This document shows, piece after piece, positions 1-6,663 of a stretch of 7,979 nucleotides of DNA. Every line of letters starts with the position of its first letter. The first letter of the stretch is position 1. The stretch lies in assembly GCA_945787585.1 (NCBI GenBank), contig CALZIG010000019.1, positions 1 to 7,979 on the forward strand, given 5' to 3'. Origin of the DNA: an uncultured Gammaproteobacteria bacterium (GTDB lineage Bacteria; Pseudomonadota; Gammaproteobacteria; SZUA-140). The position numbers were made by a program, and so were the translations under genes. The notes under the pieces are model-generated. The model worked only from the letters and a program-made list of their open reading frames with translations. It was not told the DNA's origin and searched no databases.

Positions 1-452
1 AGGTTTTCACATTCAGTGCCGAGTGTGAGCTGGGCTGTCATTGATGTTTCAAGACCACTGATAATGCAGCGCCACTGTATGCTCGCGCCTCTTCTGGATA
101 AGTTGGGTATCGGAATAAGTGTGAGCGCAGCGTTCTCGCCGATGCTTTCAGCAAACGCTATTTTGATGATGCCTTTTGGTCCAATGGTACGTTGTGTGAC
201 GTTGGTGTTTCTCATTATTGCATGAGGAGGCATGTCCAGTTCTTCGCTGTTATCCGGAAACCTGTCATGCACTGCGTAAAATTGATTGATAAGAAATTTG
301 TATTGCTGGAGTTGGTTCATCTCCCTTGATAGATGCACCATCTTGACCTGTTGTGATTCAAAATGATCTATTTGCGACGATGAAAACATATAGTTGCCGC
401 CCCATAGGACGACAAAAAGTATTATACCAATAACGAATGCATTCTTTAGCAT
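1..452 (-). CDS. Membrane-anchored pilin-like protein, C-terminus cut by the window edge
   Basis: This frame stays open from an ATG at 452-450 to the left edge, giving 150 complete codons. Residues 5-19 form one hydrophobic segment near the N-terminus (VIGIILFVVLWGG), probably a membrane anchor with the rest in the periplasm. Residues 46-72 resemble the region after the pilin helix, including INQFYAVHDRFPDNSEEL. The C-terminal part has SIQWRC followed by a second cysteine, C129 and C148, which looks like the disulphide-bonded D-region of type IV pilins (W-x-C ... C near the end). Pilins normally end soon after that cysteine, so little is probably missing. There is no prepilin peptidase site: no G before F/M and no glutamate at +5. 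It lies 36 nt downstream of the DUF4124 gene, behind a terminator-like hairpin, with no clear ribosome binding site. The reading frame is well supported; the pilin-fold assignment is by pattern only and the function is unknown. Confidence 0.72.
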   Translation of the reverse strand, partial: MLKNAFVIGIILFVVLWGGNYMFSSSQIDHFESQQVKMVHLSREMNQLQQYKFLINQFYAVHDRFPDNSEELDMPPHAIMRNTNVTQRTIGPKGIIKIAFAESIGENAALTLIPIPNLSRRGASIQWRCIISGLETSMTAQLTLGTECEN

Positions 453-479
453 GATGGGTGTTTTCGTAATTAATAAAAA

Positions 480-500
480 GAGGGCTACTTACCAGCCCTG
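480..500 (-). terminator. Hairpin plus T-run overlapping the DUF4124 gene stop codon
   Basis: On the minus strand AGGGCT (499-494) pairs with AGCCCT (486-481) around a 7-nt loop that contains the TAA stop. It is followed at once by C and TTTTTATTAATT (480-468). A six-pair stem with four G-C pairs plus a T-run fits a short intrinsic terminator. It separates the DUF4124 gene from the pilin-like gene, so the latter is reached by read-through or has its own promoter. The stem is short, so efficiency is uncertain. Confidence 0.5.
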
Positions 501-1247
501 AATGCTTTCGTAATCTCTTTCGGCTTTCTTTGAGGTGCGTTGAAGCTGTTTTATTTGACGATCAAATTGCCGTGAGCAGCGTTGATAGGCCCTGTATTGA
601 TCATCCACTACAATCACCCCTTCACGATTGTCTACGCCACAGGTTGCGATTTTTTGCTCTTGCAGATCGTTGAGCATATTTCTTGAAGATTCATACTTTG
701 CAGCGATGGTCTTTTTTTCATCGGCATACTCTTCGAGCTTTGCCTGATTCCATTTAATTTTACAGTCGATTTGTGCAATGGCGCGGTCATACCGGCGTAG
801 CTCTTTTTTATGTCTGTCCGTATATGATGATGAAGACGATGATGAATAATTTCGACCGTTATTTCTGATCCTTTGATCCAGCTGTCTGTTGATCGCCTGA
901 TTCATCTGTTTAGTAACATTGAGGCGGCGTTCATATTGTTGATCTTTCTCGCGTTGCCAGTTGATTAAATTCTCCTGCAAACGCGTGATGATGCGGGCTG
1001 GGTTGCCCTGGACTTTTGAGAGTCGGTAGTCTCCGCAGTAGTAATCTTTACCACGTTTTTCCGGTTTCATTATGTTGGCGTGCTGGCTAACATCGACCTC
1101 AGAGCTGGTATTGACACTTTTTGGCGGCGGTTTCTGAGAATATTGCGTTGCGCCATTCTCATCAATCCATTTGTACACCTTGCCTGCGTGGGTGATTCCC
1201 GAAAGACCCGTAAGTACTAAAAGAATAATGATATTTCTTACGGTCAC
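489..1247 (-). CDS. Secreted DUF4124-domain protein with long coiled coil
   Basis: The 252-residue protein starts with a GTG at 1247-1245, chosen because GGAGGA lies 6-7 nt upstream. Residues 1-21 are a signal peptide (short charged start, hydrophobic 6-18, likely cleavage after T-H-A at 19-21). Mature residues 22-42 (GKVYKWIDENGATQYSQKPP) are a typical DUF4124 opening, a small domain of unknown role common in secreted proteobacterial proteins. Residues 85-200 are rich in K, R, E and Q and look like helical coiled coil, broken by seven serines (135-141). Four cysteines, C71, C162, C203 and C224, could form two disulphides in the periplasm. It lies 136 nt downstream of fieF on the same strand and just upstream of the pilin-like gene. 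The function is unknown; a structural or scaffolding role in the envelope is only a guess. Confidence 0.85.
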   Translation of the reverse strand: MTVRNIIILLVLTGLSGITHAGKVYKWIDENGATQYSQKPPPKSVNTSSEVDVSQHANIMKPEKRGKDYYCGDYRLSKVQGNPARIITRLQENLINWQREKDQQYERRLNVTKQMNQAINRQLDQRIRNNGRNYSSSSSSSYTDRHKKELRRYDRAIAQIDCKIKWNQAKLEEYADEKKTIAAKYESSRNMLNDLQEQKIATCGVDNREGVIVVDDQYRAYQRCSRQFDRQIKQLQRTSKKAERDYESIQGW

Positions 1248-1253
1248 TGCTTT

Positions 1254-1258
1254 CCTCC
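1254..1258 (-). promoter_or_regulatory. Strong ribosome binding site that fixes a GTG start
   Basis: The minus strand reads GCGGAGGAAAGCAGTG. GGAGG is a near-perfect anti-16S match, 6 nt before the GTG at 1247-1245. It supports GTG as the true start of the DUF4124 protein, which also gives a complete signal peptide. Confidence 0.75.
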
Positions 1259-1383
1259 GCTCAGGCCTGTTTTGATTGATGTTGATAGCTTTAGATAGCG
1301 GAGGGGCAGGTTAAAACTTTAGTTTTTTACAGCATTAAACCGATGGCGTTTTGAGTCGGATATCTTTTAATAACAAAGGCTTA

Positions 1384-2334
1384 TCATTTCTCTGTGAAAG
1401 ACGATATGGCCTGGTCAGTACGTTTGAACAGCGGTAATGTGTCGAGATCAACCGCGCTGACAGGGTCTAGGTGGATGACGACCTCGGCAGTAGGGATGGT
1501 CTTGATGATCATCGCTTCAACCTGGTCTGCAATATCATGGGCCTCGATCAGAGGGATGTCATCATCCAGTTCCAGGTGTAGCTGGATAAACTCGGTGCGT
1601 CCGGAGAGGCGAGTACGCAGGTCGTGAATGCCGTGGACTTCGGGATGTTCTTTTGCAATATCGATAATTTGCTGGCGTGTGTCGTCGGACAGCTCATGGT
1701 CAAGCAGATCATGAAAGGCCTCACGAGCGATTGCCCATGAGCTGTAGAGGATGTACGCGGCGATGGCGAGTGCAAACAGTGGATCAACCCCGAGCCAGCC
1801 AACCTGTGACAATAACAGTGCCGCGATGATCGCGGAATTGGTGAGCAGGTCGGTTTTATAGTGCAGCGCATCGGCGCGAATCGCGGTAGAGTGGGTTTTA
1901 TTGATCACATGGCGTTGAATCGCCATTAGAATCAGGGTGGCAAACACAGAAAAAATCATCACGCCAAGGCCGATGCCAATGGCCTCAATCGGCTGGGGGG
2001 TGATCAGGCGTTGAATCGCTTCCAGAATCAGAAAGACGCCGGATCCCGCAATGAAGGTTGCCTGAGCCAGGCCCGCCAGCGATTCGGCCTTGCCATGGCC
2101 ATAACGATGCTCCGCATCGGGAGGCGCGAGCGCATAGCCGACGGCCAGCAGGTTGATAATAGAGGCACCAGCATCCATCAGTGAATCGACCAGAGAGGCG
2201 AGAATACTGACAGAATCGGTCTGCCAGTAAGCCGCCAGCTTGGCAATGATCAGGATAACGGCAGTGAACACCGAGGCACGAGTGGCCAGCTTGAGCAGGC
2301 GTTCACTTTCACTCTTACTGATAGGGTGTGACAT
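1384..2334 (-). CDS. fieF: Cation diffusion facilitator, FieF-type iron/zinc efflux pump
   Basis: This 316-residue inner-membrane protein resembles E. coli FieF (YiiP, 300 residues) along its whole length. FieF is a homodimeric proton antiporter that exports Zn(II), Fe(II) and Cd(II) from the cytoplasm. About six membrane helices occupy residues 18-205. The transport site is intact: D50 and D54 in LVDSLMDAGAS, and H158 and D162 in DALHYKTD. The second site is also present: D73, H76 and H80 in DAEHRYGHGKAES. The C-terminal cytoplasmic domain keeps the dimer-interface metal ligands in HGIHDLRTR, QLHLELDDD and VIHLDP. There is no clear Shine-Dalgarno sequence before the ATG at 2334. It is transcribed divergently from bcp, and the DUF4124 gene follows after 136 nt. 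The family is certain; the physiological metal (Fe or Zn) cannot be read from sequence. Confidence 0.93.
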   Translation of the reverse strand: MSHPISKSESERLLKLATRASVFTAVILIIAKLAAYWQTDSVSILASLVDSLMDAGASIINLLAVGYALAPPDAEHRYGHGKAESLAGLAQATFIAGSGVFLILEAIQRLITPQPIEAIGIGLGVMIFSVFATLILMAIQRHVINKTHSTAIRADALHYKTDLLTNSAIIAALLLSQVGWLGVDPLFALAIAAYILYSSWAIAREAFHDLLDHELSDDTRQQIIDIAKEHPEVHGIHDLRTRLSGRTEFIQLHLELDDDIPLIEAHDIADQVEAMIIKTIPTAEVVIHLDPVSAVDLDTLPLFKRTDQAISSFTEK

Positions 2335-2372
2335 CTGTTCGTGGCTGCTTTGTGGTAAAGAATTAGCCTGTG

Positions 2373-2378
2373 ATTATA
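2373..2378 (-). promoter_or_regulatory. Candidate -10 box for fieF
   Basis: The minus strand has a perfect TATAAT here, about 38 nt before the fieF start codon. The -35 is weak: GTGACT at 2399-2394 with a 15-bp spacer, or TGGTGA at 2401-2396 with 17 bp. The position suits a sigma-70 promoter with a leader of about 30 nt, but the poor -35 keeps confidence moderate. Confidence 0.42.
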
Positions 2379-2507
2379 GAGGAGGCGTGTTTGAGTCACC
2401 AGACATTAAGTGCGGTGATGATGATATTTGTCGTTTATTGAGGCGAGCGCACACGATGCTTTTCCAGGTGAATGTTGATTAAAAGAGTTGTATATAGCTG
2501 TTTTGAA

Positions 2508-2536
2508 CTGACCACGAGCGGATTAATAAGTATAAT
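2508..2536 (+). promoter_or_regulatory. Sigma-70 promoter for bcp
   Basis: CTGACC (2508-2513, 4 of 6 to TTGACA), a 17-bp spacer and a perfect TATAAT (2531-2536) give a well-formed housekeeping promoter. Transcription would start near 2543, leaving a leader of about 18-24 nt before bcp. Confidence 0.6.
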
Positions 2537-2560
2537 CAACGCTGGTTCTTTATAGGATGA

Positions 2561-3037
2561 ATGGAAATGACCAAGTTAACTAAACAGCAAGCGGCCCCGG
2601 ATTTCGCTTTACTTAACGCCAGTCAGCGTGAAGTCAGTTTGTCTGATTTTAAAGGAAAGAATAATGTCGTTTTATATTTTTACCCTCGAGATGATACGCC
2701 GGGTTGCACGCTTGAAGCACAGGAGTTTACAGCGCTTGCGAGTGAATTCGCCAGCCTCGATACGGTTGTCATCGGTGTGAGTAAAGACTCCTGCAAGAGC
2801 CATCAATCTTTTATTGATAAATACAATTTAAAGGTGGAGCTGCTGGCTGATCCCGATGGCGTGCTGTGTGAGCGTTACGGGGTATGGCAGGAAAAGGTGA
2901 AAAATGGTGAGGCAAAAATGGGCATTGTGCGTTCTACTTTTATCATCAATAAACAGGGCGTGCTGACGAGTGTTGAATATGGGACTGCATCGGGTGGTCA
3001 CGCTCCACTCGTACTGGAAAAGATTAAAAAACTATAA
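2561..3037 (+). CDS. bcp: Thioredoxin-dependent peroxiredoxin Bcp/PrxQ
   Basis: This is a cytoplasmic thiol peroxidase that reduces hydrogen peroxide and organic hydroperoxides using thioredoxin. The 158-residue protein (E. coli Bcp has 156) has the thioredoxin-fold order of the family: APDFALLNA near residue 12, SLSDFKGKNNVVLYFYPRDDTPGCT with peroxidatic C49 (T46-P47-G48-C49), VIGVSKDS near 70-77, LLADPDG near 94-100, and active-site R124 in GIVRSTFII. The resolving cysteine found five residues after the peroxidatic one in E. coli is Q54 here; C78 and C103 are the only other cysteines. The start is ambiguous. AGGA (2554-2557) is 3 nt before the ATG at 2561 but 9 nt before the ATG at 2567, so the start at 2567 (156 residues) is at least as likely. 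A promoter lies directly upstream, and it converges with the LEA-2 lipoprotein gene 31 nt away. Confidence 0.93.
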   Translation: MEMTKLTKQQAAPDFALLNASQREVSLSDFKGKNNVVLYFYPRDDTPGCTLEAQEFTALASEFASLDTVVIGVSKDSCKSHQSFIDKYNLKVELLADPDGVLCERYGVWQEKVKNGEAKMGIVRSTFIINKQGVLTSVEYGTASGGHAPLVLEKIKKL

Positions 3038-3068
3038 GTTGGGTGCGTTGTACTGCACGCCAGGATGG

Positions 3069-3947
3069 CTAGCGTGCTTCAAATGCGCCGACATGCACGA
3101 GCGGTATCTGGACGTTTTTGAATAGTGGTAATGTCGTGTCCACGGTCATATCGCCATTTAGCTTGTATGCCATCGCCTTGCCCTGAGTCAGCGCTTGAAA
3201 GAGCGCCTGTCCCATATCAGCGAAACTTAGTTGCACTGGGATGTTTATTTGAGTTTTTCCTTTTTCGGGCAACTTGAGCACATCGGTTGATTTGATGGCC
3301 GCCCATGAAGTTCCATTGACCAGCAGGTTGTAGTCTAACCGGGTGAGGTCGATGCCAAAGGTGTTGGGATTCTCTACCGCAATGACAACCGTTAGGTCAG
3401 CGCCGCTGAAACCCAGGCTGTTGATGTTGACGTCAGAGACCTGAATCGACGGCATGGCTGGAATGGGAATGCGATTGTTATGGGTGGCAGGAATAGAGAC
3501 GATGCCAAGGATTGGCAGGTCGACACGCACGTTAGTATCGATGCTGTAAGCCAGCTCGTCTCTGTTTTCCTTGCCATCAAATAGATTTGCCAACTCTGAA
3601 AACTTGAAGGCAACGGGCACTTTCACCTGGCTGCTGGCTCGCGCGTCAATATCAACGCCACTGTGTTGTTCACCTTGAGTAAAGGGTTTGCCATTGACGT
3701 TTACCGCGTAATCGAAACCGGCCAGTTTGATTGGCAGGGCGTTGGGGTTATCGATATTGAGCAGCATCGTCAGTTCAGCGCCATCAAATGAAAGTGCGCT
3801 GACCTCGGTACCCGCGAGGTTGACCGAAGGCTCGCGGATATCGGCCGCGCTCATGAGGGTATCCAGTGATGCGCAACCGTGCAGGAAAAGGAAGCTGCTG
3901 GCAACGAATAGAGCGTGGAGTTTGTTAGATATAAGACGGCATGCCAT
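3069..3947 (-). CDS. LEA type 2 (WHy) family lipoprotein with two tandem domains
   Basis: Residues 1-25 form a lipoprotein signal peptide with lipobox L22-H23-G24-C25. Alanine at +2 suggests sorting to the outer membrane. The mature protein holds two copies of the LEA-2/WHy beta-sandwich, about residues 41-155 and 167-285, offset by 126 residues. Both copies carry the family's N-P-N turn: FDGAELTMLLNIDNPNALPI near 54-73 and FSGADLTVVIAVENPNTFGI near 180-199, each followed by a DY...VNG strand. The family occurs in desiccation and stress proteins and in many bacterial lipoproteins; its biochemical role in bacteria is poorly defined. Start: ATG at 3947 with AGGAG (3960-3956) 8 nt upstream. It lies 138 nt downstream of the DUF748 gene on the same strand, with a possible promoter of its own. 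Family assignment is confident; function is not assigned. Confidence 0.88.
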   Translation of the reverse strand: MACRLISNKLHALFVASSFLFLHGCASLDTLMSAADIREPSVNLAGTEVSALSFDGAELTMLLNIDNPNALPIKLAGFDYAVNVNGKPFTQGEQHSGVDIDARASSQVKVPVAFKFSELANLFDGKENRDELAYSIDTNVRVDLPILGIVSIPATHNNRIPIPAMPSIQVSDVNINSLGFSGADLTVVIAVENPNTFGIDLTRLDYNLLVNGTSWAAIKSTDVLKLPEKGKTQINIPVQLSFADMGQALFQALTQGKAMAYKLNGDMTVDTTLPLFKNVQIPLVHVGAFEAR

Positions 3948-4027
3948 GAGTTGTTCTCCTGTTTATACACGCGCTTCAGATAGTGTGAGCATACCGCAGA
4001 AGCGATCTGTGGAATAGTCACCTGCAG

Positions 4028-4056
4028 ATTGAAAAGCGATTAGCGGTAAATGGCAA
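4028..4056 (-). promoter_or_regulatory. Candidate sigma-70 promoter for the LEA-2 lipoprotein gene
   Basis: On the minus strand TTGCCA (4056-4051, 5 of 6) is followed after 17 bp by TTCAAT (4033-4028, 4 of 6). It lies in the gap after the DUF748 gene and would give a leader of about 70 nt. The lipoprotein gene may therefore be transcribed independently as well as by read-through. Confidence 0.38.
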
Positions 4057-4085
4057 TGACTTATCATTAAAATGACACAGCGTCG

Positions 4086-6584
4086 CTATAGAAAAATTTC
4101 AACACCTTCAATCAGCCCTTCATTACTCTCTGTATTCGCTTTGACTTTCGGGTTGCACTCGAACAGTCGGGATAAAGCTACGTCCTGTTGTTCGATGAGA
4201 TAAGTCCGTGCGTTGTCGCCGCGTGTTTTCGCGAGTGCATGTAGTCGCTGTTGTTGAACCGTGGCCTCTTTTTCAGCAATGGTGCTGCGGTCACTGCCAT
4301 TGGCGATGCCGCACAGGGTGATGGCAAGTTGCGGGCGCTTTTTAAGCAGCTCACCGATCTTATCAAGATAGGCCTGCATCTCTTTGCTGAGGTTCGCATC
4401 ACCGGGATTAAAATCGAGCGATTTGAAACGTGGCTTGGTCGCCACCCCGAACAGGTCTTTTGCGAGTAATATCGTGCCGAGGGGTTGCAACGCACCCGCG
4501 AGATAATTCATTGCGGCCATTTTCATCCCTTTGCCCAGTGCGAGTTTGATAACGCCATCGAGTTTGAATTGAGGGTCGTCCAGTCGGCCTTCAACAGGCA
4601 ATGTAAAGGTGATGTTTTCATCTTTATCGCGTAGTAGGTCGAGTGCGCTATCGAGTGGCATCTCCAGCTGCTTGATGAGCCCTTGCGCCTTTTCTGGATC
4701 GCTCTCTTTAATGCTGAGTTTGGTCAGTGTCAGCTTGTTATTCGCCTGTAATTGACCTGATTTTATGCTCAGGTCTGATTCGACGCCGAGCCGTCCGCGG
4801 CGTAATTCGTAGCCAATATATTTTTCTGTGTAGGGTGACAGCGTGGGTAATGCCAGTCCGGTGAGGTGGGTGTTGAGTGTCACCATTAATTCTTCCGCGA
4901 GTGGCGTCACTTTGCCTTTCATTTTAATGGTGCCGTTGTCGTTGATGTTAGCACTCAGTGAGACAGGCGTTTCGGCGTTAACCTGTGTAGTGTCGATGCG
5001 CCCAACGGAGAGTGCGATGGGCTGTAGTTTGATGTTGAATTCAGGCGTGACCGCGGCGTCCTTAAACAAGAGTGAACTGTTCCCTTCTATTGAGAGACTA
5101 TCAATGGCCAGTGCAAGGGGTGTCGCTGTATTTTCCTGAGATGCTGGGGTGGTCGTAGCAGGTGTCGTAGCGGCCGGTTCTGTTTGCGGCTTGCTTAGAA
5201 GATTGCCTTCACTGTCACGAAAAATCGAGCTGTTGAGATCTTTTAGCACGATAGCACCAATCGAAATACGCGCTGGGTATTGAACATCGATCTGCTTAAC
5301 TTCCACCGTTTTCAGTTTTACATAAGTGTCGCTATGTAAGGTGGAGGTGATGTCGAGGTTATTAAGTGTCGAATGGCCGGTAAGGTTCAGGATAGGGCTG
5401 CCCTGTTTGGGGAAGGTGCCATCAAAGGTACTTTGTAGTGAGGCATTTAAATCATTGAGCGCCAGATCGGGTAGCGGGATCAGGGGGCTAAACGGGGTGA
5501 TATCAAACGCCGAAATGTTCAGGTCGCCACGGAAAGCGGGTGTGTCAGCAAAGACAAACAGTTCCCCCTGGTAGTCGATCCGCCCTTTATCAATGCCGAT
5601 GTTGAGTGTTACCTGCATGGCGTCGGAGGATGGGTCTTTGCTGTGCGGGTATTCCAGCTCAATCTTGCTGAATTCAATCGATGCTAACTGGAGTAGCGGC
5701 TCGCCGCTACTTCTTGATGCAATATCGATATTGCTAAGTGTAGACTGGCCTGCGATTTTAAAATGGGGCGCGCCTTTTTTGGGTAGCATGCCGCTGACAG
5801 CTGTTTGCAGTGAGACCACTACATCATTGATGACGAATTCGGACTGTGGGATAAGCGCGTTGAATGACGCGATATTCAGACGGGTGACCGCAAGTGTACC
5901 CTGCAATGATGGCTCTTCCGTAAACAGGCGTACTTCGCCTTGATAGTCGATCTGGCTATTATCAATCTCAAGTGTTACCGCCACCTGAATGGAATCGGCA
6001 GACTGTAGTGTGCTGATATTTTTTATTGTCGTGTCATCAATGGTGATCGCTTTGCTAATGTCATCGCTGCGATAATCGAGCGTGACCGCTTCCAGTCTGA
6101 TCGAGTTGATGGCGAACTTTGGGGTGCTTGATGTAGCGGTGGTTGGCGCGGTTGCATCAGGCGCTGTTCGGGGAATGGTGATACCCGCAATTTCCAGCTG
6201 TTCCTTTGTGCGATCAATAATGATACGGGCGTGGCTGAGGGTGATCCCTTCAACCACGATTTCCTGCCTAAGTAGCGCACTCATGTCGATTTCGACACTG
6301 GCGTATTCTATCGATGTATCTGGTGTCTGTGCTGTATCTCGAGACGGAATCGTCAGCCCTCGTAGGGAGAATTTACCTGCAAAGAGATTAAGTTTGACCT
6401 CGCCAATGGTAACCGCGCCTTGTGTCTGTTCGCTAAGCCACTGCTGCGCACCGGTTTTGATCGCAGTGGGGGCCATTATCAGAACGACGAGCACGACGCT
6501 CAGCAGAGCGAAGAGTAGTCGAGACAGCCATTTACTGGCGCCAGCCGCTTTTTTTTTTGTTGAATCAAGGGTAGCAGGGGGCAT
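4086..6584 (-). CDS. AsmA-like DUF748 domain envelope protein
   Basis: This is an 832-residue protein with one N-terminal membrane helix (residues 20-38, after a KKK segment) and a long periplasmic beta-rich body. The C-terminal half carries recognisable DUF748 features: FAINSIRLE- and LAIDSLSIEG-type strands (157-165, 490-501), LSPYTEKYIGYELRRGRL (582-599), LPVEGRLDDPQFKLDGVI (662-679) and the closing FNPGDANLS...RPQLAITLCG segment (725-759), which recalls OmpA-like C-termini. DUF748 belongs to the AsmA-like group, whose better-known members (YhdP, TamB, YdbH) move phospholipid between the membranes. Such a role here is inferred from family. Residues 198-313 and 322-437 are an ungapped internal repeat. 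A Thr/Pro/Ala linker spans about 466-489. The ATG at 6584 has no good ribosome binding site, and ten consecutive A bases lie at codons 9-12. The lipoprotein gene follows after 138 nt. Confidence 0.88.
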   Translation of the reverse strand: MPPATLDSTKKKAAGASKWLSRLLFALLSVVLVVLIMAPTAIKTGAQQWLSEQTQGAVTIGEVKLNLFAGKFSLRGLTIPSRDTAQTPDTSIEYASVEIDMSALLRQEIVVEGITLSHARIIIDRTKEQLEIAGITIPRTAPDATAPTTATSSTPKFAINSIRLEAVTLDYRSDDISKAITIDDTTIKNISTLQSADSIQVAVTLEIDNSQIDYQGEVRLFTEEPSLQGTLAVTRLNIASFNALIPQSEFVINDVVVSLQTAVSGMLPKKGAPHFKIAGQSTLSNIDIASRSSGEPLLQLASIEFSKIELEYPHSKDPSSDAMQVTLNIGIDKGRIDYQGELFVFADTPAFRGDLNISAFDITPFSPLIPLPDLALNDLNASLQSTFDGTFPKQGSPILNLTGHSTLNNLDITSTLHSDTYVKLKTVEVKQIDVQYPARISIGAIVLKDLNSSIFRDSEGNLLSKPQTEPAATTPATTTPASQENTATPLALAIDSLSIEGNSSLLFKDAAVTPEFNIKLQPIALSVGRIDTTQVNAETPVSLSANINDNGTIKMKGKVTPLAEELMVTLNTHLTGLALPTLSPYTEKYIGYELRRGRLGVESDLSIKSGQLQANNKLTLTKLSIKESDPEKAQGLIKQLEMPLDSALDLLRDKDENITFTLPVEGRLDDPQFKLDGVIKLALGKGMKMAAMNYLAGALQPLGTILLAKDLFGVATKPRFKSLDFNPGDANLSKEMQAYLDKIGELLKKRPQLAITLCGIANGSDRSTIAEKEATVQQQRLHALAKTRGDNARTYLIEQQDVALSRLFECNPKVKANTESNEGLIEGVEIFL
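5274..5993 (-). repeat. Two-copy internal repeat in the DUF748 gene, 372-bp period
   Basis: Residues 198-313 (DNA 5993-5646) align without a gap to residues 322-437 (DNA 5621-5274) at an offset of exactly 124 codons. Landmarks found in both are IDYQGE, LIP, ND, SLQ, PK.G.P, STL.N.DI and a closing YP. My hand alignment gives about 42 identities in 116 positions. The repeat is clear in protein and mostly eroded in DNA, so it is an old duplication. Confidence 0.8.
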
Positions 6585-6602
6585 GTTGATATGAATGATA
6601 GT

Positions 6603-6630
6603 GTTAGAATATTGGAAGGGGCATTCTAAC
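6603..6630. promoter_or_regulatory. Perfect 8-bp inverted repeat upstream of the DUF748 gene
   Basis: GTTAGAAT (6603-6610) and ATTCTAAC (6623-6630) are perfect inverted copies with a 12-nt spacer, and the arms begin 20 bp apart. They end 18 nt before the DUF748 start codon. The spacing of two helical turns suits a dimeric repressor; alternatively it is a hairpin in the leader RNA. No regulator is identified. Confidence 0.4.
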
Positions 6631-6663
6631 GTATTTGCGACGGCTTATCTTCCTGTGATTAAT

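Noticed and set aside
16..225. 69-codon plus-strand open frame at the left edge
   Set aside because: It lies antisense to the pilin-like gene, which has coherent membrane and D-region features; the plus frame has none.
1313..1326. AT-rich palindrome AAAACTTTAGTTTT between fieF and the DUF4124 gene
   Set aside because: Weak A-T stem with a 2-nt centre, no T-run beyond it, and easily expected by chance in AT-rich spacer.
1548..1871. 107-codon minus-strand frame inside fieF
   Set aside because: It is a different frame of the same strand within a complete FieF coding region and shows no family features.
2240..2482. 80-codon plus-strand frame across the fieF start and the intergenic gap
   Set aside because: It overlaps fieF antisense and the promoter region, has no ribosome binding site of note and no recognisable motif.
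3043..3077. Hairpins between bcp and the lipoprotein gene (GTGC/GCAC and GCACGC/GCGTGC)
   Set aside because: The position suits a two-way terminator, but the stems are short, mutually exclusive and lack an adjacent T-run on either strand.
6082..6594. 170-codon plus-strand open frame opposite the DUF748 gene
   Set aside because: It is antisense to a strongly supported gene, has no recognisable domain and is low-complexity Ser/Val/Ala-rich as expected of a shadow.
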